The position numbers and the translations under genes were made by a program. A DNA stretch of 64,000 bases. It comes from Phycisphaerales bacterium (GTDB taxonomy: Bacteria > Planctomycetota > Phycisphaerae > Phycisphaerales > UBA1924). Within the stretch, counting starts at the first letter, position 1; each line of letters opens with the position of its first letter. This document shows positions 31,678 through 39,788 of this stretch, in pieces. Location of the stretch: assembly GCA_020846975.1 (NCBI GenBank), contig JADLCX010000068.1, positions 1 through 64,000 of the forward strand. Direction: 5' to 3'. The notes beneath the pieces were generated by a model. It ran no database searches and had not been told where the DNA came from. It saw nothing but the letters and a program-made list of their open reading frames with translations.

Positions 31678-32343
31678 GTGGTTCAGAACGGACATCAGCC
31701 AACCCCGGAGTCATGCCAGTCGGCGGCGCAGACATTGCGAACGCTTGCCCACGCCTGCGCGAAGGGCGACCGGTTCGCGTTCGAGCGGCTGCACGACCGG
31801 TTTTCGCGGGGAATTCTGGCGTTCTTTGCCAAGCGAGGGGCATCGGCTGCCGACGCGCCTGATCTCGCGCAGAAGGTTTGGACCGGCGTCTGGGCCGCCT
31901 GTGAGGCCGGCCGATTTGACCCCGAGCGAGCCTCGATCTCGACGTTCATCTACGCCGTGGCCAGCAAGTGCTGGCTGCAATACCTGCGCGCGGGTGGGGT
32001 TTGTTCGTCCGATAACTCCGGTGGGGACGAGGCGATCGAGAGCATCGTCGATGCCGATCTCGAACCGATGGCCGGATTGGCGGCCGCGGCGGAGCGGTTG
32101 GAGGCGCTCCGCGGCTACCTCAGGCAGCGTGGGCGCGATGAGTCGCTGACGGACCAGGAGCACCAGATCCTGATCCTTGCCGCGAGCGGGGGGAGCGATC
32201 GCGAGGTCGCCGAGAAGTTGTCGCTCGCTCCGAGCACCGTGAACGCCAAGAAGCAGGCGGGTATGGGAAAAGTTCGGAGGTTTCTCGCCCGACTCGGATA
32301 TCGATCGGAAGTCGGCGAGCGCGCCGCGGACATCCGTGAATAA
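31678..32343 (+). CDS. RNA polymerase sigma-70 family factor, ECF type
   Basis: This protein of about 221 residues has a sigma region 2, FERLHDRFSRGILAFFAKRG and AQKVWTGVWAACEAGRFDPE, with the W-x-x-x-x-x-x-F-R/D-P motif. Region 4 is TDQEHQILILAASGGSDREVAE followed by KLSLAPSTVNAKKQAG, a helix-turn-helix. A separate linker (about 115-150) is Ser/Asp-rich. It is planctomycete-type ECF rather than a housekeeping factor. GTG 31678 is preferred; the track start at 31567 adds an unlikely Arg-rich N-terminus. The next gene, 17 nt downstream, looks like its anti-sigma partner. Confidence 0.8.
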   Translation: MVQNGHQPTPESCQSAAQTLRTLAHACAKGDRFAFERLHDRFSRGILAFFAKRGASAADAPDLAQKVWTGVWAACEAGRFDPERASISTFIYAVASKCWLQYLRAGGVCSSDNSGGDEAIESIVDADLEPMAGLAAAAERLEALRGYLRQRGRDESLTDQEHQILILAASGGSDREVAEKLSLAPSTVNAKKQAGMGKVRRFLARLGYRSEVGERAADIRE

Positions 32344-32360
32344 CAGCGTGAGGGCTTGGC

Positions 32361-33137
32361 ATGAACGACCGGCAGATCCATGACCTGATGCGCGTGGCGC
32401 ACGAGATCGAGGAGCTTGAGCGCTCCGCGCTCGGGGAGCCGTCGTCGGTGCATCCCGCGACGCTGCGGATCGTTGACCGCGAACACGCCCGTCGTCTTCG
32501 TGCCCATCGGCGCACGTGGTTGTTCCGCACCGTCGGCATCGCGGCCGCGGCGGCCTGTGTCGGGTTTGCTGTGCGCATATCCATTCCGACGCCGAACCCG
32601 CCGCACGGCGCCAGTCCCACGAATGTCGCCTCGACCGATGAGCCCCCGAACCGGACCTCCAACTCGGCAACGACCGTCGCCGCCAAGCCGACGGATCGAC
32701 CTGCCGTCGCCCCGCCCCGGGCGGTGCAGTACCACATCGCTCGCAACACCCGCTCGGAAGGGCGTGCGGATGCGAACGGCTCGGTTGTTCTCGCCATCTA
32801 CGAAGACGCTGGCGGCGTCGTGCGATGTGTGCGCTGGCGTGAGCACGACTTCGGAGGTCGGGACATCAGCGCGGTTCGCCCGGGCGAGCTCGCGGCCGTG
32901 ACCTACGGCTCACAGTGTGTTGTCGGTCCGCACCGCCTGATCGCGGTCGGGCTCTCCGGCCCGCGCGATCAGCTCCCGACGACCGAGGAGCGCGCTCAGG
33001 CCATGGCCCAGTGCATCATCGGCGGAAACAACCCTACCGGGTGCGACATCGAGCCTTCCGCGGCCAGTTCCTCGACACTGTCATGCCTGCCCAACGGCTT
33101 GAAGGTCATGGTGGAGACACTCGCCATGGGCAAGTAG
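32361..33137 (+). CDS. Putative anti-sigma factor, single-pass membrane protein
   Basis: This 258-residue protein has an N-terminal helical cytoplasmic portion (MNDRQIHDLMRVAHEIEELE, then a basic HARRLRAHRR), one membrane helix near residues 56-72 (TVGIAAAAACVGFAVRI), a Pro/Thr/Asn-rich periplasmic linker and a C-terminal domain with four or more cysteines. Its place, directly after the sigma factor, is what suggests an anti-sigma role. The usual HxxxCxxC zinc anti-sigma motif is absent, so binding would use a different domain. It could also be an unrelated co-transcribed membrane protein. Confidence 0.55.
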   Translation: MNDRQIHDLMRVAHEIEELERSALGEPSSVHPATLRIVDREHARRLRAHRRTWLFRTVGIAAAAACVGFAVRISIPTPNPPHGASPTNVASTDEPPNRTSNSATTVAAKPTDRPAVAPPRAVQYHIARNTRSEGRADANGSVVLAIYEDAGGVVRCVRWREHDFGGRDISAVRPGELAAVTYGSQCVVGPHRLIAVGLSGPRDQLPTTEERAQAMAQCIIGGNNPTGCDIEPSAASSSTLSCLPNGLKVMVETLAMGK

Positions 33138-33179
33138 CGGGGTGGGGGGGGCGACACGAGCAACCACGCGTAGCACGGA

Positions 33180-33207
33180 CCGGCGTCGGCCTTGTGGCCG
33201 GCGCCGG
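33180..33207. terminator. 12-bp GC-rich hairpin between convergent genes
   Basis: CCGGCGTCGGCC pairs with GGCCGGCGCCGG around TTGT, with one T-G pair. It lies between the anti-sigma-like gene and dus stops; there is no T-tract, so a terminator role is inferred from position. Confidence 0.5.
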
Positions 33208-33228
33208 CTGTGCATCCGCCGCGCGGCC

Positions 33229-34287
33229 CTATTCGACCCGCGCCGCATCGGCATCGATCTCGTCGGCGGCGTGCGCGTCCGAGACGTACGCATCGATCGC
33301 CTCGTACACCGCCTCGGGATCGGGAGCGACCCGAACTCGCTCGCGGAACTTCTTGCAGGGTCCGCGGAGCCGCTTGGCGAACCACGACACGCGCCGGCGG
33401 ATCTGGAACATCGCGTAGTGGTCGTTGCGGTACTCGCGCATCAGGTCGAAGTACCGGCGCATGATCGCCAGAACGCCCGCGTTGTCGGGCGGATCGGGAA
33501 CGGATCCGCTGGTCTGCAACGACCACGCGTCGCGGAAGATCCAGGGTGTCGAGAGCGCGCCGCGCCCGATCATCACGCCGTCACAGCCGGTTTCCCGGAT
33601 CATCGTGAGAACGTGCCCGGCTTCGGTCACATCGCCGTTGCCGATGACCGGGATCCGCGGGAACTCGCCCTTTACCGCTTCGACCACGCGCCGGATTCCC
33701 GCGCGGCTCACCGAGCCGCTGAACTTCTGTTGCGTTGTGCGCCCATGAATCGTGATCATCGCGGCGCCGGCCCGCACCAGGCGCGGCGCCAGCCACTCGG
33801 CCACGGGCTGGTCGTCGAACCAGCCAAGCCGCAGCTTCGCGGTCACCGGAATCCCCCCCCCGGGCCCCGACCCGCTCCCCGGCCCAACCGCTCCCAGCAC
33901 GGCCTCGACGATCTTCTCCGCCGTGTCGGGAATGCAGAGCAGCCGCGAGCCACCGTCCTTCTTGCAGACCTTATCAACCGGGCAGCCCATGTTGATGTCG
34001 ATCACGGTCGCGCCGTGGTCGCGGGCCCATCGGGCCCCATCCGCCATGATCGTCGGGTGCGCCCCGTAGAGCTGCATCCCCACGGGCTTGTCGAAGTCGT
34101 TGGTTTGCGCGAGGTCGAGGCTCGTCGCCGTTCCGCGCAGAAGTCCCTGCGGCGAGAGCAGGTCGGTGCAGGCCAGCCCCACACCGCCCTGCTCGCGGCA
34201 GATCGTCCGAAACGCCAGATCACAATACCCGGCGATCGGTGCCAGGAGCAGGTTCGTCTGGAGTTGAACGGGGCCGATGCGGAGCAT
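33229..34287 (-). CDS. dus: tRNA-dihydrouridine synthase (DusB-like)
   Basis: This 352-residue FMN enzyme reduces uridine in the D-loop of tRNAs. The TIM-barrel start has LLAPIAGYCDLAFRTICREQ; the catalytic Cys is in DINMGCPVDKVCKKDGGSRL near residue 105, and VTAKLRLGW, the ITIHGRTTQQ strand and GNGDVTEAG are the usual phosphate- and flavin-binding strands. The NMGCPV-K form fits the DusB/NifR3 subgroup. ATG 34287 starts 9 nt after the upstream DUF3568-like gene, whose stop contributes to a -10-like TAAGAT. The minus-strand ORF is complete. Confidence 0.9.
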   Translation of the reverse strand: MLRIGPVQLQTNLLLAPIAGYCDLAFRTICREQGGVGLACTDLLSPQGLLRGTATSLDLAQTNDFDKPVGMQLYGAHPTIMADGARWARDHGATVIDINMGCPVDKVCKKDGGSRLLCIPDTAEKIVEAVLGAVGPGSGSGPGGGIPVTAKLRLGWFDDQPVAEWLAPRLVRAGAAMITIHGRTTQQKFSGSVSRAGIRRVVEAVKGEFPRIPVIGNGDVTEAGHVLTMIRETGCDGVMIGRGALSTPWIFRDAWSLQTSGSVPDPPDNAGVLAIMRRYFDLMREYRNDHYAMFQIRRRVSWFAKRLRGPCKKFRERVRVAPDPEAVYEAIDAYVSDAHAADEIDADAARVE

Positions 34288-34296
34288 CCGCGAATC

Positions 34297-34809
34297 TTAG
34301 TTCGTGCTCGGGGCCACCGGTGCCCGCTGATCGGTGGACATCTGCGCACGCTCATAAGCCCCCGACTTCCGCAGTTTGTCGATCGTCATGTTGACGATCA
34401 GGCTCGCCAGCGGGGTCGGACCAAATGTTCCGACATCGGCGTGGATCATCGTCACCGTTTCCGTGCGGCGCTCGATCACGACAACGGTCGTCTCATGCCG
34501 CTCGTCGCGCAGAACCATGCGGTGACGCCGCCCGCGTTCATCGCCCTCCCCGGCCTCGTCCTCGATGACCTTGAGCCTGAGCGTCGCAACGCTCGTCCGC
34601 ACCGCCTCGATCGCGTCGTCGATCCCCACCGCCTCGAACGAAGTCACCCGGCCCTTGGCGAAGAAACTCGCGCTGGTCTCAGCGGCGGAAGCCCCGGCCC
34701 CGATCGCGGCGGGCTCCAGACCCGTGCAGGAGGACGGTGCAAGCGGGATCAGGAGACCGGCGAGCCCGCAGACGATCCGCTCGCAAACTGGCCACGGTGT
34801 GCGACCCAT
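34297..34809 (-). CDS. DUF3568-like lipoprotein
   Basis: This 170-residue predicted lipoprotein has a signal GRTPWPVCERIVCGLAGLLI and a cysteine in the SSCTG segment near residue 27. The body (VTSFEAVGIDDAIEAVRTSVA and the strand HETTVVVIERRTETVTMIHA) has the alpha-beta arrangement of DUF3568 proteins, with VGTFGPTPLASLIVNMTID as the terminal helix region. The function is unknown; envelope localisation is predicted. ATG 34809 is preceded by TACACT (5 nt). Dus follows 9 nt downstream. The track extension to 34938 is unnecessary. Confidence 0.6.
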   Translation of the reverse strand: MGRTPWPVCERIVCGLAGLLIPLAPSSCTGLEPAAIGAGASAAETSASFFAKGRVTSFEAVGIDDAIEAVRTSVATLRLKVIEDEAGEGDERGRRHRMVLRDERHETTVVVIERRTETVTMIHADVGTFGPTPLASLIVNMTIDKLRKSGAYERAQMSTDQRAPVAPSTN

Positions 34810-34913
34810 GGTTGAGTGTACCGATCCGACGGACGCCGGGTTCGCATTGAACCTGTCAGGATCGATCGTCGCTCCACCGATCAGTCGGGTTCCGAGTTCC
34901 CGGTTCTCGCTCC

Positions 34914-34919
34914 TACCCT
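34914..34919 (+). promoter_or_regulatory. TACCCT -10-like hexamer 6 nt before the LolC-like start
   Basis: TACCCT-CCGCCC-GTG (34926), with no Shine-Dalgarno sequence, consistent with a leaderless mRNA. Confidence 0.4.
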
Positions 34920-34925
34920 CCGCCC

Positions 34926-36500
34926 GTGTACCAATCACTCCTGACCCGCCGCTACCTCACCTCCAAGCTCATGCCGCTGCTCGCGGCGCTGGCGGTGATG
35001 CTCTGTTCGGCCATGGTGCTCATCACCTGGTCGATCATGGGCGGCTTTCTCGTCAAGTTCCTCGATGTCGGCCGCAACACCGACGGCGATGTCATCATCT
35101 CCTGGCCGACCGCCGGCTTTGCGCACTACGAAGAACTCATCACCATGCTCGAAAAGGACCCGATGGTGCAGGCCGCGGCCCCTTGCATCGAGTCGTGGGG
35201 CATGCTTGCGCTTCCCGATGATCGTCTGGTCGTCGTCAAGATTCGCGGCATCGACGGGCGCTACGCGAGCGTGTCGGGCTTCCGCGACTCGCTGTGGTGG
35301 CGGCCGATCGACGAGCCTCTGCCCAAGGACGCCGAGCGGCTCGACCCCCGGCTGACCAACCATCGGCTCTTCGAGCAGACGCTCGCCGACGGCCTTGCGC
35401 TCAAGAAGAAAGACCCCGAGACCGGTCGGCTGGAGCCCGCGGTGATTCTCGGAATCGAGGCCGCGGGGTTCAGCCGAAGGATGGAGGCGGGGTACTACGA
35501 GATCCCACCCACGAGCATCCTCGCGCGGCCGAGCAAGGGCGACATGGAGTCGGGCCGTCGGCTCAGCCCGTTCATCTGCGATCACTCGGTGGTGATCAAC
35601 GTCCTGCCGCTCACGAGCGGCGGCCGCGACATCAAGGTCGCTTCGCGCAAGCTGCCGGTTGCCAACGAGTTCCGGACGGGCGTCTTCGAGGCAGACCAGA
35701 AATCGGTGCTCATGGACCTCGGCGAACTGCAGCGGATGCTCAAGCTCGACCGCGGCGAAGCGCTCGGGGTGCGGGGCTCCAACCCGTACGAACTGGGAGC
35801 AGAGAACGGGCGCGAGCAAGCGGCCCGGCGCGAAGTCGTCGGCGCCGCGGAGGCCCGCGTCACCAACATCTTCGTGAAGGGCAAGGGCGGGGCGGAGGGG
35901 GACATCAACGCGCTGCGGGACCGCTGCGAGTCGGTCTACCGCCAGTTCGAGGCCAGGTTCAAGGGGCAGGTGCCGACGCCGGACGCGATGGAGCGAGCCA
36001 AGGGCATCGGCACGTGGGAGCAGAACTACGCGATGTTCATCGGCGCGGTCAAGAAGGAGATCGCCATGGTGCTCGGGCTGCTCATGTTCATCTCATTCGT
36101 AGCCGTGTTCCTCGTGCTGGCGATCTTCTGGGCGATGGTGAGCGAAAAGACCAAGGATGTCGGCATCCTGCGGGCCATCGGCGCCAGCCGCGCGGGGATC
36201 GCCTGGCTCTGGCTGCGCTACGGCATGGCCCTGGGCGTGGTCGGCACGATCCTCGGCCTGGCCGCCTCGTTCCTGATCGTTCGGAACATCAACCCCATCC
36301 ACGAGTGGCTCGGCCGGGCATTCGGCGTGGTCATCTGGGACCCGCGCGTCTACTACTTCACCGAACTTCCGAACCAGGTCGAGACGCACAAGGCCGCGAT
36401 CGTCGCCGCCGGCGGCCTGGTGTTCAGCGTGCTCGGCGCGCTCATCCCCGCGCTGCGTGCGGCGACCTACGACCCCGTCAAGTCCCTCCGCTTCGAGTAG
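34926..36500 (+). CDS. FtsX/LolC-type ABC transporter permease
   Basis: This 524-residue permease has the MacB/LolC plan: a first helix near residues 17-37 (LAALAVMLCSAMVLITWSIM), a large periplasmic domain of about 340 residues, then three helices in the C-terminal 150 residues. The last helices contain GFxxVFLVLAIFWAMV-like and LGVVGTILGLAASFLIV sequences of FtsX domains. Together with the downstream ATPase it resembles the LolCDE system, which releases lipoproteins from the inner membrane, or a MacB-like exporter. The start is GTG 34926, with TACCCT 6 nt upstream. The partner ATPase starts 153 nt downstream. Confidence 0.8.
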   Translation: MYQSLLTRRYLTSKLMPLLAALAVMLCSAMVLITWSIMGGFLVKFLDVGRNTDGDVIISWPTAGFAHYEELITMLEKDPMVQAAAPCIESWGMLALPDDRLVVVKIRGIDGRYASVSGFRDSLWWRPIDEPLPKDAERLDPRLTNHRLFEQTLADGLALKKKDPETGRLEPAVILGIEAAGFSRRMEAGYYEIPPTSILARPSKGDMESGRRLSPFICDHSVVINVLPLTSGGRDIKVASRKLPVANEFRTGVFEADQKSVLMDLGELQRMLKLDRGEALGVRGSNPYELGAENGREQAARREVVGAAEARVTNIFVKGKGGAEGDINALRDRCESVYRQFEARFKGQVPTPDAMERAKGIGTWEQNYAMFIGAVKKEIAMVLGLLMFISFVAVFLVLAIFWAMVSEKTKDVGILRAIGASRAGIAWLWLRYGMALGVVGTILGLAASFLIVRNINPIHEWLGRAFGVVIWDPRVYYFTELPNQVETHKAAIVAAGGLVFSVLGALIPALRAATYDPVKSLRFE

Positions 36501-36515
36501 TTCAGTATCATCAAT

Positions 36516-36634
36516 CAAGACCTAGGCGGAGGGGACAGGAGGGTCCCGCAGAGGACCGGAGTCGATTCCCTTCTTTCAACGCATCCCCTCTTGACCTCTG
36601 CGTGATCCTCTTTTTCCGTGCGCCTCCGTCTTGC
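36516..36634. repeat. Imperfect inverted-repeat element between the LolC-like and LolD-like genes
   Basis: Left arm AAGACCTAGGCGGAGG...CGCAGAGGACC (36518-36556) is complementary to the right arm GACCTCTGCG...GCGCCTCCGTCTT (36592-36634), with mismatches. It fills most of the 152-bp spacer (36501-36652). It is similar in composition to the element at 53331-53566. Confidence 0.6.
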
Positions 36635-36652
36635 ATCCGGCAGTGCGAGTCC

Positions 36653-37411
36653 ATGCCCGTCCCTACCCTCACCAACCCCGTGCGCGTTCAATCCCCCTCC
36701 ACCAGTCCCGCGACCGACCCGATCCTCTCGGCACGCAACGTCTTCAAGACCTACCGCCTTGACCGTGTCGAGGTCCCGGTGCTCAAGGGCGCTTCGATCG
36801 AAGTCCCCGCCGGCGCTTGGGTCGCCATTCTCGGCGCCTCCGGCTCAGGCAAGAGCACGCTGATGCATCTTCTCGGGGGTCTCGATCGGCCCGACCGTGA
36901 CAAGGGCGAGGTGCACTTCGACGGCAGGATGCTCAGTTCGATGTCCGCTTCCGAACTCGACCGCTACCGCAACGTCTCGGTCGGCTTTGTCTTCCAGTTC
37001 TACCACCTGCTCCCCGAACTCAGTGTCATCGAGAACGCCCTCATCCCGGCGATGGTGCTGCACGGGCGGCTCGGCTTCTCCCGCCGTCGCGCGGAGCTGA
37101 CCGCCCATGCCGACGCGCTCCTCAAGTCGTTCGGACTCGGGCACCGCCTCACTCACCGTCCCGCGCAACTCTCCGGCGGCGAGCGCCAGCGCGTGGCGAT
37201 CGCCCGCGCGCTGGTCAACGACCCGCCCGTCCTGCTCGCCGATGAACCCACCGGCAACCTCGATCGGCACACCGGCGAGGCGATACTCGATCTGATCACG
37301 CGGCATCGTGCCGAGACCGGCCGCACGCTGGTCATGGTCACGCACGATCCAGAGGTCGCGGGCCGGGCCGACCGCATCGTGCGGCTTGAAGACGGGCGCG
37401 TGGCGGGCTGA
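36653..37411 (+). CDS. lolD: LolD-like ABC transporter ATP-binding protein
   Basis: This 252-residue ATPase has Walker A GASGSGKST near residue 66, the Q-loop in VFQFYHLLPEL (about 117), the ABC signature LSGGERQRVAIARAL near 172, Walker B VLLADEPTGNLD (about 195-206) and the H-loop THDPEV. The ADEPTGNLD and FQFYHLLP forms are typical of LolD/MacB/FtsE. It has a slightly long N-terminus of about 28 residues. It pairs with the upstream permease; only one permease is present, so LolCDE, LolF-type or MacB-type complexes remain possible. No LolA or LolB was identified in the window. Confidence 0.85.
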   Translation: MPVPTLTNPVRVQSPSTSPATDPILSARNVFKTYRLDRVEVPVLKGASIEVPAGAWVAILGASGSGKSTLMHLLGGLDRPDRDKGEVHFDGRMLSSMSASELDRYRNVSVGFVFQFYHLLPELSVIENALIPAMVLHGRLGFSRRRAELTAHADALLKSFGLGHRLTHRPAQLSGGERQRVAIARALVNDPPVLLADEPTGNLDRHTGEAILDLITRHRAETGRTLVMVTHDPEVAGRADRIVRLEDGRVAG

Positions 37412-37428
37412 TCGTCCGCCGGTCGGAC

Positions 37429-39237
37429 CTACCGCTTGCTCCTCAGCCAGGCGTGGAGCTTCTTCTTGTCCCAGGTGTTGATGCACTGTTCCGGCGGGAG
37501 CCAGCCGCGCCGGCCGGTCATCACGCCGTACCGCAGGCAGTCAAAGTCGTCCACCGCGTGCACATCGCAGTCGATCGCGATCAGGCACCCCGCCTCGACG
37601 GCGGCCCGCACGTGGTGGTCCCGCAGATCCAGACGCATCCAGTGGGCGTTGATCTCCATCGCGACGTTGTGGGCCTTCGCCGCCGCGAACAGTTCCGCCA
37701 TGTCGGGCGCCAGGCCCGCGCGCCGGTTGATCAGCCTCCCCGTGGGGTGTCCGATGATGTGGACCATGGGGTGCTCGATCGCCCTCAGCAACCGCCTGGT
37801 CGCCGTCGCGGGATCCTGCGAGAGCGCCGCGTGCGGCGACGCGACCACGACGTCGAGCTGTGCGAGCAGCTCATCGTCATAATCCAGAGACCCGTCTGAC
37901 AGGATGTCCACCTCCGATCCCGGCAGGATCGAGATGCCCTCGATCCACGCATCCGCCGCGCGCACCGCCTTGATGTGCTCACGCAGCCGCTCCGGCGTCA
38001 GCCCGCCGGCGATCACCGAGCTCTTGCTGTGGTCGGTCACGGCGATGGTGTGAAACCCGCGATGCTTGGCCTCGCGCGCCAGTTCCTCGATGATCAGTTC
38101 GCCGTCCGACTCGGTCGTGTGGGCGTGCAGTTCGGCGCGGACATCGCCGACCTCGACCAGTCGCGGCGTGGACTTCAGCGAGAGTTCGCCCCGGTTCTCC
38201 CTGAGCTCGGGCGGAATGAACGGCAGGCCGAGCGCCTTGAAGATGTCGTCTTCAGTCCTCGAAGCAATCGGCTTCAGGCCGCGCTTGTGCGGCTCGGCCT
38301 TTCCGTCATCCTCGAACAACCCATATTCATTCAGCGTCCATCCGCGATCGAGCGAGCGCTGCCGCACCGCAACGTTGTGGTCCTTCGAGCCGGTGAAGTA
38401 GTAAAGGGCCGCACCCCAGGACGCCTCCGGGATGATCTTGAGATCGACCTGGATCGAAGGCCCTGCTTGTCCTTCCTGCAAGGCGCCCCACCGCCCCGCG
38501 TCGCCGCCGATACGCACCCGCACGCTCGAGCGTGTCTCGCCGGCGCTGATCACCTGCACGACATCGTCGGCTCCGCGAAACACCGCACCGACCGCGTCGG
38601 GATCGCTCGTCGAGACGAGGATATCGATATCGCCGATCGTCTCCTTTCCCCGCCGCAGCGAGCCCGCGAACGCGATCCGCTCCACGCCCTTCGCGCTCCG
38701 AAGTTTCGCGACGATCGCCTCGGCGATCGGCATCGCCATGCCCAGCGGCAGCCGTGTTTCCCCCTGCTCCGCGAGCGCGATCGACTCCTTGAGCTTCTGC
38801 ACGCTCTTCTCACCCATGCGAGGGAGTTCGAGGATCCTGCCGGATTCGATCGCTTTCTTCAGTCCGGCCAGGTCCTTCACCCCGCCTTCCTTCCAAAGCG
38901 CGTGCAGGGTCTTGGGCCCGAGACCCGGAATCTGCATCAGGGGCAACAGCCCCGCGGGGACCTCTGCGCGAAGTTCGTCCAGTTCCTGGACTCTGCCCTT
39001 CGTGCAGTACTCGATGATCTTGTCGGCGATCTTCGGTCCAACTCCCTCGATCTCGGTCAGCCGTTTCCTGGCATCGGCGCCGCTGCCGGCGACGATCGTC
39101 TTCAGGTCGGTCGGATAGGCCTCGATGATCCGCGAAGCCTTGTCGTGCGCGATCGCGCGGAACTTGTCCTGCCCCAGGATCTCGATCAGTTTCGCGATCT
39201 CGCCGAACGCCGCGGCCAGCTCTGCGTTCACGCTCAT
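37429..39237 (-). CDS. polX: DNA polymerase X family protein with PHP domain
   Basis: This 602-residue polymerase works in gap-filling DNA repair. The N-terminal helix-hairpin-helix units are clear: GVGPKIADKIIEY (about 70) and IPGLGPKTLHALWKE (about 105). The nucleotidyltransferase site is GSLRRGKETIGDIDILVS (about 190-207), with the D-x-D metal ligands. YYFTGSKDHNVAVRQR and RGWTLNEYGLF follow. The C-terminal PHP domain (ELHAHTTESDGELII near 373, then VTDHSKS and later His/Asp motifs) provides a 3'-5' exonuclease. ATG 39237 is preceded by TACCAT (5 nt). Confidence 0.93.
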   Translation of the reverse strand: MSVNAELAAAFGEIAKLIEILGQDKFRAIAHDKASRIIEAYPTDLKTIVAGSGADARKRLTEIEGVGPKIADKIIEYCTKGRVQELDELRAEVPAGLLPLMQIPGLGPKTLHALWKEGGVKDLAGLKKAIESGRILELPRMGEKSVQKLKESIALAEQGETRLPLGMAMPIAEAIVAKLRSAKGVERIAFAGSLRRGKETIGDIDILVSTSDPDAVGAVFRGADDVVQVISAGETRSSVRVRIGGDAGRWGALQEGQAGPSIQVDLKIIPEASWGAALYYFTGSKDHNVAVRQRSLDRGWTLNEYGLFEDDGKAEPHKRGLKPIASRTEDDIFKALGLPFIPPELRENRGELSLKSTPRLVEVGDVRAELHAHTTESDGELIIEELAREAKHRGFHTIAVTDHSKSSVIAGGLTPERLREHIKAVRAADAWIEGISILPGSEVDILSDGSLDYDDELLAQLDVVVASPHAALSQDPATATRRLLRAIEHPMVHIIGHPTGRLINRRAGLAPDMAELFAAAKAHNVAMEINAHWMRLDLRDHHVRAAVEAGCLIAIDCDVHAVDDFDCLRYGVMTGRRGWLPPEQCINTWDKKKLHAWLRSKR

Positions 39238-39297
39238 GCGCGATGGTAGCCGCCGGGCCATCACCCGCCGCTACGGTCGGCGCGAGAGAGGGGAGGT

Positions 39298-39669
39298 CTA
39301 CCGACTGCCCGTCGCGGCCGCCTCGCCCCCGGTGCGTGCGCCCGCGAACACCGCGACCTCGAGCCTCGCCACGCGCTCGTTCATGCTGTCGAACTTCCGC
39401 GCGATCTCGCCGATCAACTGCTCGTTGGTCGCGTGCTTGAGCGCTTCGGCGTGCACGCCCTCGAGCAGCATCGGGCCCTCCCCCAGCAGCAGCCACTCGG
39501 CATTGAGCCCGAGCTTCTCGCACACCCTGCCCAGAAACTCGCTGCTGGGCGTGGTGCCGTTCATGTACCGCCGCGCCGTCTCCACGCTGACCCCGCCGAT
39601 CTTCGCGATCTGGCGCAGGGTCTGCGACCCGACGACCAGGCGGACGCGTCGATTCAACTCCGCCTCCAT
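39298..39669 (-). CDS. XRE-type helix-turn-helix regulator
   Basis: This protein of about 123 residues has a HTH, LRQIAKIGGVSVETARRYMNG (shortened here), near residues 18-38, followed by FLGRVCEKLGLNAEWLLLG, the usual XRE recognition helix and the L-N-A-E-W-L-L-x-G ending of phage-type repressors. A Glu/Met-rich C-terminus (NERVARLEVAVFAG) may be a dimer helix. The start is not certain: ATG 39669 follows a GGGAG too close to be a good ribosome site, and GTG 39720 is an alternative. Its targets are unknown. It lies in the gap between recG and polX. Confidence 0.65.
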   Translation of the reverse strand: MEAELNRRVRLVVGSQTLRQIAKIGGVSVETARRYMNGTTPSSEFLGRVCEKLGLNAEWLLLGEGPMLLEGVHAEALKHATNEQLIGEIARKFDSMNERVARLEVAVFAGARTGGEAAATGSR

Positions 39670-39788
39670 CTCCCGGCGGTCGATCACGGTCGTTCGGGAT
39701 TGTGGGGCGGAAGTAACCACGGTGGGCAGTAGTGTACCGAATCGCGTGCCCGGCTCCAACCCCGCCAGCCCCGAATTCGCCCGACCGC

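Noticed and set aside
33226-34287. Dus as a metabolic oxidoreductase instead of tRNA enzyme
   Set aside because: NMGCPV and KLRLGW motifs identify it as a Dus enzyme.
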